A stretch of 64,000 nt of DNA from Silicimonas sp. (lineage in GTDB: Bacteria; Pseudomonadota; Alphaproteobacteria; Rhodobacterales; Rhodobacteraceae), in NCBI GenBank assembly GCA_013002465.1, contig JABDJO010000018.1, positions 1 through 64,000 on the forward strand. Reading direction: 5' to 3'. The notes below the pieces were generated by a model. It saw only the letters and a list, made by a program, of their open reading frames with translations. It was not told where the DNA came from and ran no database searches. How positions within the stretch are numbered: the first letter of the stretch is position 1; each line of letters opens with the position of its first letter. Made by a program: the position numbers and the translations under genes. Shown here in pieces: positions 27,041 to 34,403 of the stretch.

Positions 27041-27835
27041 GTGACTGACCCAATGCCACCGCAGGTGCCACGACGCCTTCGAACCGGGCGTTCGATCTTT
27101 GCGTTGATGCTGCGCGAAATGGTGACAACCTATGGGCGCTCGCCCGGCGGATACCTTTGGGCCGTGCTGGAACCGATTGCGGCCATTGCACTTTTGTCTT
27201 TTGCCTTTTCGCTGGCATTCCGTTCCCCGACCCTCGGGGTCAGCTTTCCCCTGTTCTATGCCACGGGATATCTGCCGTTCATGCTGTTTCATGACGTGTC
27301 GGGAAAGACAGCAACCGCGATCCGCTTTTCGCGCCCTTTGTTGAGCTTTGGTGCCCTGACCTGGGTTGACGTTGTGATCGCGCGATTTTCCTTGAACCTG
27401 TTCACTCACCTTGTGACGGCCGGACTTGTGATTGTCGGGCTCATGGCTTTGTTCGACACACGCGCGGCACTGGCCATCCCCGCTATCGCCCTCGCCTTGA
27501 TCATGGTGGCGGTGCTGTCGGGCGGCATCGGTCTTTTGAACGCCTACCTGTTTCTTGCTTTCCCGGCCTGGGAACGCATCTGGACGGTGCTGACACGCCC
27601 GCTTTTTATCGTTTCCGGCGTGTTTTTTGTGTTCGAGGACTTGCCGCACGAGGTTCGCGATATCCTTTGGTTCAATCCTGTGTTCCATGTCACCGGTGTC
27701 ATGCGACGCGGGTTTTATCCGACTTATCCGGCCGATTATGCGGAGCCTTTGTTCGTAATAGGTATTGGGCTGTTTTCTGCCGTCATCGGACTCTTGCTTC
27801 TGTCGCGCCATGGCGACGGGTTGGTTCACAAATGA
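27041..27835 (+). CDS. polysaccharide ABC exporter permease (KpsM-like)
   Basis: A 264-residue ABC-2 type permease with six membrane helices, family of KpsM/Wzm. RSIFALMLREMVTTYGRSPG at the N-terminus, then GYLWAVLEPIAAI and WFNPVFHVTGVMRRGFYPTY near the C-terminus, are conserved in this group. The start is uncertain: GTG at 27041 gives the usual length, and ATG at 27053 is possible; AAAGGGGG lies upstream at 27015-27022. The gene diverges from the KpsE/KpsT pair and its stop overlaps the next glycosyltransferase start as ATGA. It should form the channel for a surface glycan. Confidence 0.92.
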   Translation: MTDPMPPQVPRRLRTGRSIFALMLREMVTTYGRSPGGYLWAVLEPIAAIALLSFAFSLAFRSPTLGVSFPLFYATGYLPFMLFHDVSGKTATAIRFSRPLLSFGALTWVDVVIARFSLNLFTHLVTAGLVIVGLMALFDTRAALAIPAIALALIMVAVLSGGIGLLNAYLFLAFPAWERIWTVLTRPLFIVSGVFFVFEDLPHEVRDILWFNPVFHVTGVMRRGFYPTYPADYAEPLFVIGIGLFSAVIGLLLLSRHGDGLVHK

Positions 27836-28833
27836 CGCGCAATATTAAGGAATTCGTTAACCACGGTGACATGGTTGGCGCCGCTGTCAGAAAAAATGGC
27901 GAAATAGGCGCCGACCATGTTTGTATCCTTTTGGGTCTGTACAACGGCGCGTCGACCCTGGGCGTCCAACTGGACAGCATCGCATCGCAAACTCACCTGG
28001 ACTGGTCGCTGATCATCTCGGACGACGGCAGTCAGGATGACTGGATTGAAATCGTGTCGCGCTTCCGTGATCGCCACGATCCTGATCGAACCTGGATCAC
28101 CCAGGGGCCGCGGCGCGGATTTGCGCGGAATTTCCTGGCCCTTGCCGAAATGGCTGGCCCCCTGGTGCCTTATGCCGCCTTTTGCGATCAGGACGATGCG
28201 TGGATGGATCAAAAACTTGCACGCGCCCTGGCGCACCTGAAATCGGTGCCGGTCCACCAGCCTGCGCTTTATTGTGGTCGAACCATTGTTTGCAGTTCGG
28301 ACCTGACACCTTTGCGGGCATCACCATGCTTTGGGCGATCGCCACAGTTTGCAAACGCGCTGGTCCAGAACATTGGCGGAGGTAATACAATGGTGCTGAA
28401 CCGTGCGGCATTGGATTTGGTCCAGGATACCGCAAGACTGGCGGATGATGTGATCTCGCACGACTGGTGGATCTATCAGTTGGTGACCGGCGCAGGTGGC
28501 ACGGTATTCTATGACAGAAAACCGACCGTGCTCTATCGTCAACATGATCGAAACCTGGTGGGTGCGAACGATACATTCCGAGCCTCGCTTTATCGGATTG
28601 GCCAACTTTTCGCGGGTAGATACCGGACGTGGAACGCAGCCAATACCAATGCGCTGCAACGGGCGCGTCATTGGCTAACGCCTGAGGCGCGAACCACTTT
28701 GGATGCATTTGCGACCGCGCGCCGGGGCAATTTGCTAGAACGCTTGCGGGCGCTGTGGCTGTCGCGCGTATGGCGGCAAACGCGCCGGGGGACCGCCGCG
28801 CTTTGGTTGGCCGCGCTTATTGACCGGCTATAG
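27832..28833 (+). CDS. glycosyltransferase family 2 protein
   Basis: A 333-residue GT2 enzyme. The nucleotide-sugar half opens with VCILLGLYNGASTLGVQLDS and SLIISDDGSQDDW. The metal-binding segment is YAAFCDQDDAWMDQKL, and a later VGANDTFRASLYR region closes the catalytic domain. This arrangement is typical of rhamnosyl- and related transferases for cell-surface glycans. It starts inside the KpsM-like stop (ATGA), so glycan assembly and export are coupled at this point. Sugar and acceptor are unknown. About 200 bp without recognised features separate it from the convergent sugar-phosphate transferase gene. Confidence 0.9.
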   Translation: MTRNIKEFVNHGDMVGAAVRKNGEIGADHVCILLGLYNGASTLGVQLDSIASQTHLDWSLIISDDGSQDDWIEIVSRFRDRHDPDRTWITQGPRRGFARNFLALAEMAGPLVPYAAFCDQDDAWMDQKLARALAHLKSVPVHQPALYCGRTIVCSSDLTPLRASPCFGRSPQFANALVQNIGGGNTMVLNRAALDLVQDTARLADDVISHDWWIYQLVTGAGGTVFYDRKPTVLYRQHDRNLVGANDTFRASLYRIGQLFAGRYRTWNAANTNALQRARHWLTPEARTTLDAFATARRGNLLERLRALWLSRVWRQTRRGTAALWLAALIDRL

Positions 28834-29030
28834 GTGCTGGCCGGTTGCGATCCGTCTGTGGACAATGCAATTTTCTTTGAGTGTTTTTGTCTGTGGATGT
28901 CGGATGGACACCTGACCCGAAATCAAACACACACTCTTCATCGCGCTTCAACCATCCAACGGCCTTCATCGCTTGGCGCTCTCGCCGCACAGAATCCGAT
29001 TGATACCAATAAGTGCGCGAAGTGCCCGGT

Positions 29031-29714
29031 CTAGTCTTCCAAAGGGCGCAACAGGGCATACCGGACATCGCCGGTGCGTTCCCGGGCCTGTGCGCGCGGC
29101 AGTTTGGGAAAAGACAATCGGGAAAAAGTTCGCCACAGGATGATCAGGTTCAGGCCAAGGCCACGGCGGCGACGGTAGATCAGGTCAAGCCGTGCTTTCA
29201 CCGGAATACATCGGCGGCGATAAACCGCGTCGGTTTCATCAGCGGTCCGGCAGCGGGCCAAAAGCCGTTCTTCCCGAGCGTGCAGGGTTACAGTGGCAAG
29301 CCCGGTGATGCCGGGCGGCGTCCGATCCAGAACCTTCCGATAAAGCTCCGGAAAGTCCTCGACATATCTGCGAAGCGGCGGTCGGGGACCAATAAAGCGA
29401 ATGTCACCGCGCAGAACGTTGAAGATCTGGGGCAGTTCATCCAGCCGGTACGTTCTGAGAAACCGTCCAACTGGCGTCACCCGATTCTTTTGATCGCCCC
29501 CCAGTGCGGTGACGGGGGCAGAGCGTTCCAGCGGAGTCATCGTTCGGATCTTCAAAAGACTGAATGCTTGGCGTCGTGTCTTCATACGTTCGGAAGCAAA
29601 GAAAAAGGGGCGCCCCTGCAGCGGCACGACAATCAGGTACAGACATCCCAACAGGAACAGAACCACCGGCAGCAACAGAAGGGCAAAGAACTGATCAAGG
29701 CTAACGTATCGCAT
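29031..29714 (-). CDS. undecaprenyl-phosphate sugar phosphotransferase (initiating glycosyltransferase)
   Basis: A 227-residue bacterial sugar transferase (PF02397-type) that attaches the first sugar phosphate to the lipid carrier. It has one N-terminal membrane segment (about residues 8-30, FFALLLLPVVLFLLGCLYLI), then FSLLKIRTM, LRTYRLDELPQIFNVLRGD, FIGPRPPLRRYVED and PGITGLATVT, all hallmarks of the WbaP/PglC catalytic domain. It is much shorter than WbaP, which has extra N-terminal helices. It is divergent from the large 29843 glycosyltransferase gene (128 bp). It would start the glycan for which the Kps-like exporter is present. Confidence 0.93.
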   Translation of the reverse strand: MRYVSLDQFFALLLLPVVLFLLGCLYLIVVPLQGRPFFFASERMKTRRQAFSLLKIRTMTPLERSAPVTALGGDQKNRVTPVGRFLRTYRLDELPQIFNVLRGDIRFIGPRPPLRRYVEDFPELYRKVLDRTPPGITGLATVTLHAREERLLARCRTADETDAVYRRRCIPVKARLDLIYRRRRGLGLNLIILWRTFSRLSFPKLPRAQARERTGDVRYALLRPLED

Positions 29715-29842
29715 TTTCGATCCTAGGTGCAGTCAGAAACACTCCGACTCGCTTCCCTGTATGTTTCGCAACAATCGGTAAGAAAACTCTTACTGCCATC
29801 AGTCAACCAAGCATTAACCCTAAGCCGATAAATGCCATCGTC

Positions 29843-32275
29843 ATGGATTTTCGTCGCCTGAAGTCGGTGCCCAGACTGGCGCGCAACCTTGTCGAAATCC
29901 TTCTGGACCGGCGCGCCGCCGTCACGGTGACCAACCTGTCAATTCGCTCTGATCAAAGGGAAATTGGCCTCGTGCGCCGCCTGATTTGGACCAGACGAAC
30001 TGTCGTGGTTGCCGGGGCGGCAAAGGGTGCCGATGTGGCGTTTGCATTTGACGGGCGCAAGCCCCTTGAGGTCAGCGGTGAAAGCTTCAAGGTCGATCTA
30101 TTGCGCCCGGAGAAATCCACACCTCTTACTCTGACAGTCCAATACCAGGGTGAGATGGCCAGCCTTTGCCTCACTCCTCCGGGCATTGTGCGCGAACTGC
30201 TGGCGCGTCTTGGCGCCTTTCCAAAGGTGGCGGCCGACATCGTCTTGGAAGTTCCAGCGATCTTCCGTTTTCTGGTTCGGCGCGACCCTTCGTCGGTGAC
30301 ATACCTTCGCCAACGATTTGAGCTGACCGATTCCTTGGCAAGTTTTCCCGTGCCGAGAGACCTTTTCGGAGCGACCACCCCGCGCTTCCCAAAGGACCCT
30401 CCGATCATTGTGCTGCCGATCTTTGACGCTTTCGATGATGTTTCCCAACTTCTGGATCACCTGCCCGGCAGCCTGGAAATGGACCATCGGTTGGTGCTGG
30501 TTAATGATGGGTCGAGCGATCCACGAATTGGCGAGCGCGTTCGCGCCTTTCAGATGGCGCATCCCGACAGAACCCAAGTGATCCAGTTTGACCAGAACCA
30601 GGGATTTGTGGCCGCGGCGAATGCAGGATTGCGGGCCGCCGCTGCAGTTTCGAACGGTCATGCGGTTTTGTTGAACAGCGATACACTTTTGCCGAAGGGT
30701 TGGCTTTCCCGGCTGCTTGCTCCGATCCTTGACGATCCGACGGTGGCCTCTGTTACCCCTTTGTCAAATACCGCCGAAATCCTGTCTGTTCCCGGTCAAG
30801 GTTTGGTTGAGATGCCTGAGGCGAGCATGGTCGCGGCTATGGACAATGTCGCCTCAGGCTTTTCTCCGGTGCGCTCGACCGTGGATATTCCAACCGGAAT
30901 CGGGTTTTGCATGGCCATGAACCGGACTTTTCTCGACCGGATCGGTGCATTCGATCCGACCTTTGGTCGGGGCTATGGCGAAGAAGTGGATTGGTGCCAG
31001 AAGGCCCGTGCAGTGGGCGGGCGGCATGTGGCGGCAACCAACCTGTTCGTCGGACATCGCGGCGGCGCGAGTTTTGGTTCCACGGAAAAAACAGCACGGA
31101 TCGAGGCCGCTGGGCGGATCATTTCGGCACGCTATCCAAGGTACGACAGCGATGTTCAAGCCTGGTGTCGCAGTGCGCCTATCGCAGCACAGCGGTTGGC
31201 GGTTTCGATCGCCTGGTTGGCACAGGTAAGCACTGCGCCTGTGCCGATATTTTTGGGGCATTCGCTCGGCGGCGGCGCCGAAGCGGCACTGGCGGGCGAG
31301 GTGTCGGAACTGCTTGCAGCGGGGGCGCCCGGTGCGATCGTTTTGCGTGTCGGAGGCCGGGCAGCGTGGCAGGTGGAATTGATCGGGGCGGGCGGGCAAC
31401 AGGTCGGTGAAGTTGCGGATCTTGAGCTGCTTTTTCGGCTTCTGAAACCGATCGCGAAAAGGAAAGTCGTTTATTCTTGTGGTGTTGGAGCAACGTCGCC
31501 GGTAGAATTACCCCAAGTTCTGCTGGCACTTTGCACCAAGGACGCACGGCTTGAAATTCGCCTGCATGACTTTTTTCCGATAAGCCCGTCGTGGAATTTG
31601 TTGGGTTCTGATCATCGTTACACCGGTCCCCCGCCTATGGATTCCAAGGATCCCGTTCATGGCATTCAAGGGTCATTTGGATCGAAATCCGTTACACACC
31701 GTGCTTGGCGCGAAGCTTGGGGCAAGGCCGTGACCCGCGCCGATCAGATCACCGCCTATTCGGTTTCATCCGCAACCATTTTTCAGGCGGCCTATCCTTT
31801 GGCAGAGGGTAGGATGCATGTCGCGCCCCATCGCCTGCGCAACCTGCCCGGCATTCTGCCGCCCGGAGGCAAAACCATCGGCGTTTTGGGAGGCATCAAC
31901 CGTGCTAAGGGGGCAGATGTTATCACACGTTTGTCCCGATCCGGGTCCAACTCCAGGATTGTCGTGATTGGTGAGGTCGACGGTGCATTTCGATTGTCGC
32001 ACCCCAATCTGGTGCATGGACGCTATGAGCCATCACAAATCGCAGAACTGGCCGAATATTACGACGTGGGATTGTGGTTGGTGCCGTCAATTTGTCCCGA
32101 GACGTTTTCATTCGCGACGCACGAGGCCCTTGCGACGGGACTTCCGGTTGTGTCGTTTGACCTTGGCGCGCAGGCAGATGCGCTTTCAGAAGCCGCGAAT
32201 GGTCATGTGTTTCGGGGAAATCCTGAGGATATCGCCGGGCTATCCGCTCACATCAACGAACTGATGCATACCTAA
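29843..32275 (+). CDS. bifunctional glycosyltransferase: GT2 domain plus GT4-like domain
   Basis: An 810-residue cytoplasmic protein. After about 180 residues without clear homology comes a GT2 domain (about 185-410) with HRLVLVNDGSSDPR, HAVLLNSDTLLPKGWL, the acceptor loop FDPTFGRGYGEEVDWCQKA and GHRGGASFG. The C-terminal half (about 460-800) looks like a GT4/GT-B transferase: IFLGHSLGGGAEAALAGEV at the start and the nucleotide-binding region FSFATHEALATGLPVVSFD near the end. Two linkages could thus be made by one protein. The stop codon overlaps the convergent DUF707 stop by 3 bases at 32272-32275. Confidence 0.87.
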   Translation: MDFRRLKSVPRLARNLVEILLDRRAAVTVTNLSIRSDQREIGLVRRLIWTRRTVVVAGAAKGADVAFAFDGRKPLEVSGESFKVDLLRPEKSTPLTLTVQYQGEMASLCLTPPGIVRELLARLGAFPKVAADIVLEVPAIFRFLVRRDPSSVTYLRQRFELTDSLASFPVPRDLFGATTPRFPKDPPIIVLPIFDAFDDVSQLLDHLPGSLEMDHRLVLVNDGSSDPRIGERVRAFQMAHPDRTQVIQFDQNQGFVAAANAGLRAAAAVSNGHAVLLNSDTLLPKGWLSRLLAPILDDPTVASVTPLSNTAEILSVPGQGLVEMPEASMVAAMDNVASGFSPVRSTVDIPTGIGFCMAMNRTFLDRIGAFDPTFGRGYGEEVDWCQKARAVGGRHVAATNLFVGHRGGASFGSTEKTARIEAAGRIISARYPRYDSDVQAWCRSAPIAAQRLAVSIAWLAQVSTAPVPIFLGHSLGGGAEAALAGEVSELLAAGAPGAIVLRVGGRAAWQVELIGAGGQQVGEVADLELLFRLLKPIAKRKVVYSCGVGATSPVELPQVLLALCTKDARLEIRLHDFFPISPSWNLLGSDHRYTGPPPMDSKDPVHGIQGSFGSKSVTHRAWREAWGKAVTRADQITAYSVSSATIFQAAYPLAEGRMHVAPHRLRNLPGILPPGGKTIGVLGGINRAKGADVITRLSRSGSNSRIVVIGEVDGAFRLSHPNLVHGRYEPSQIAELAEYYDVGLWLVPSICPETFSFATHEALATGLPVVSFDLGAQADALSEAANGHVFRGNPEDIAGLSAHINELMHT

Positions 32276-33405
32276 CCGGCTGTCATGTCACGATCTGTTC
32301 CATAGGCTTGCATCAAGGCCCAAAGTTCGGCCTTTGCATTGATTCCGTGGCGGCGCAGGTACGAATAATACGCCCCGCCCGACTGATCGACGGGGCGCGC
32401 ATGGGTGGCAACCACGTCGTCCAGAATGGCAATCCGGCCACCGGCGTCACCGACAATCTTGCCCCAGGCCAGATCCAAACCGAAACCACTCACGGACAGG
32501 CCAAGGGTAACGGCACACCGCCGCAATGCCTGACGAGAAAACACGGGCATCATGATCTCGACGGCGGACAATGGCCGGGGGCCCGGCTGACCGGATTGGG
32601 AATAGAGCGCGGGCCAGTTGCAGGAGGAATCTTCAGACAAAGACATCTGGGCCAGGTCCAGATCATGGGAACGACAAGCGCGGAACAAGCGGTTCAGCGC
32701 GTCGCAACATGTTGAAATGTCATCGTCAAGAAACAGCACGTGGTCATAGGGTTCAAGGATATCCCTGTACCGGGTCCAGAATTGGTGCAGCGCTGTGAAC
32801 TTGGTTCCCTTCTGAAAAAAGACATAGTCCCCAAACCCAGGCCGGAAGCCCTCGGCATCGTAGTAATTGACCAGCAGATCCCACTCGCGCCCGTCGTCAT
32901 CGAACCAGGAATGTGCAAGCGAACCACGACCACATTGCAGGACAACAAGGGCGTTTCGCTGTACGGCGGGGCGCCGGATACGATGGGCCAGGCAGGTGAT
33001 CGAGTTCATGAAGCTTTGCTGGCATTGCCTCAGATCCAACTGCGAGTCATAGACACCAAGGGCAACAGAGCGATGTCCGGACAGGATCAGGTCATATATC
33101 ACCCCACCTGACAGCCTCGTTGCTTCGCGATAGCGATGGATATCCACAAACGGTGACGGGTCGCGACCCTCATGCCGTCCGATTTCAAGATAGTGAAGAT
33201 AAGGGGCCGGATGTGACACCCAGTCAGGATTTTGCCATGCATACCAATCGGTTGTGAAAAACCGTGTTGGGTTCAGCTTGTCAGCCAGACCGTGAGTTAG
33301 ATAGTATGTCTGCGGGTCCTTACTCGACATTTGGGATTGTGTGGCCAAATAATCCCTGTCGATCGGAATGCTGTCACTCGTGGACGGCGCCCTTTCTGCC
33401 GTCAT
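32272..33405 (-). CDS. DUF707-like protein with an N-terminal WY/NPD-type repeat
   Basis: A 377-residue protein. The N-terminal part has one copy of the repeat seen in surface-glycan transferases, FFTTDWYAWQNPDWVSHPA followed by YLHYLEIGRHEGRDPSPF. The rest (about 140-370) resembles DUF707, a GT-like family: NALVVLQCGRGSLAHSWF, DYVFFQKGTKFTALHQFW, HVLFLDDDISTCCDALNRLF with a DDD motif, and GFGLDLAWGKIVGDAGG. DUF707 members are poorly characterised; a glycosyltransferase role is suggested by the DxD motif and neighbours. The start overlaps the 33402-34403 stop by ATGA, and it is the last gene of its run. Confidence 0.75.
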   Translation of the reverse strand: MTAERAPSTSDSIPIDRDYLATQSQMSSKDPQTYYLTHGLADKLNPTRFFTTDWYAWQNPDWVSHPAPYLHYLEIGRHEGRDPSPFVDIHRYREATRLSGGVIYDLILSGHRSVALGVYDSQLDLRQCQQSFMNSITCLAHRIRRPAVQRNALVVLQCGRGSLAHSWFDDDGREWDLLVNYYDAEGFRPGFGDYVFFQKGTKFTALHQFWTRYRDILEPYDHVLFLDDDISTCCDALNRLFRACRSHDLDLAQMSLSEDSSCNWPALYSQSGQPGPRPLSAVEIMMPVFSRQALRRCAVTLGLSVSGFGLDLAWGKIVGDAGGRIAILDDVVATHARPVDQSGGAYYSYLRRHGINAKAELWALMQAYGTDRDMTAG

Positions 33406-34403
33406 GTCTGCCGCTCTGCCTTTTTAGCCAGCGCGTAAACACAGCGCGTCAGCATCGCGATATCATCTGACATCTTCTGCGCCTCAGAAACCTCCAGCAC
33501 CTCGGTCGGCTTTGGCGCGGGGAACAACGGCGCGTCGCCAAATTCCGGCATGAAGCGCGATTTCAAAGCCTCGTTTTCGTCTTCGTAACGGGCCATAATC
33601 CGGTGCCGGGTCTCAAGGCTCAACAGCGAAGATGCAGAACCCTGTTTCAACGCCTCTTTGCCAAGCAGTCGCACCATGACGTCGTAGAACCGATTGTCAT
33701 GCTGATCCTTGAAGACGTCGTTCACACGATGCGCAAGACGTGCCAAAGCTTCGTCGAATGACGGGTTTGCCGCCCGCACAAGAGGCGACAAGCCGTCTTG
33801 ATCCACGGAAATCACATCGAAAAAATCGGCCACAACATCGCGATCTTTCAACCTGTCGCGGGTGAACGGGCGCACCGAAATTCTGTCGTCCCCAAAAGCA
33901 TCGGCCCAGGGCGCGATCATCGAATACCAGCACCCGACACGCCCGACGCGGTCTGCAAGGAACGCATCGACAGTATCGAACAGTTTCAGATGCCACTGCT
34001 GCCAACTGCTGATCAGAAAATCATCCTGGCGACGCACATAAAACACGATCTGCGACGCCCGGTTCCCACACGCACGGCGAAGCGTGTTCGCCAACGACGG
34101 ATGATTACAGAGATTCTCCGCGCTTAGTACGATCTTTCGGTGATCCGATTGGTCCGAATTGTTCAGAAGGTCGCCTAGTCGCGAGGCAAGCGCGCCGCCA
34201 TCCATCCCGCCGGTCGCGGCATCTTCGAAAGCCCAAATCTGTTCGCCGGTCACCTCAGACGTGAAATCAAGTGTTTTTCCCGGAACGGCGATGCCCCGCT
34301 TGGCCAGGGCATCCGCGTTCTGACGCAGATAAGCCTGGATCGCCGAACTTCCACATTTGGCGCCACCAATGTGAAGCACAATGCCGGTTTCACCCTGCGG
34401 CAC
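33402..34403 (-). CDS. sulfotransferase-like P-loop protein
   Basis: A 333-residue protein beginning GETGIVLHIGGAKCGSSAIQ after the start, where GGAKCGSS is a P-loop-like PAPS-binding motif of bacterial sulfotransferases. Downstream, KIVLSAENLC and QIVFYVRRQDDFLISSWQQW match the second PAPS-binding region and the following helix. I start at GTG (34403), because AAAGGAGG lies seven bases before it; the longer reading from 34430 would place that Shine-Dalgarno inside the gene. It overlaps the upstream glycosyltransferase gene by 14 bp and the DUF707-like gene by ATGA. It might sulfate a glycan; activity is unproven. Confidence 0.82.
   Translation of the reverse strand: MPQGETGIVLHIGGAKCGSSAIQAYLRQNADALAKRGIAVPGKTLDFTSEVTGEQIWAFEDAATGGMDGGALASRLGDLLNNSDQSDHRKIVLSAENLCNHPSLANTLRRACGNRASQIVFYVRRQDDFLISSWQQWHLKLFDTVDAFLADRVGRVGCWYSMIAPWADAFGDDRISVRPFTRDRLKDRDVVADFFDVISVDQDGLSPLVRAANPSFDEALARLAHRVNDVFKDQHDNRFYDVMVRLLGKEALKQGSASSLLSLETRHRIMARYEDENEALKSRFMPEFGDAPLFPAPKPTEVLEVSEAQKMSDDIAMLTRCVYALAKKAERQT

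Noticed and set aside
28834-29030. Possible gene between the GT2 and sugar-phosphate transferase genes (minus frame 28817-29068)
   Set aside because: It overlaps the 3' end of the real gene at 29031 and no domain or start signal is visible.
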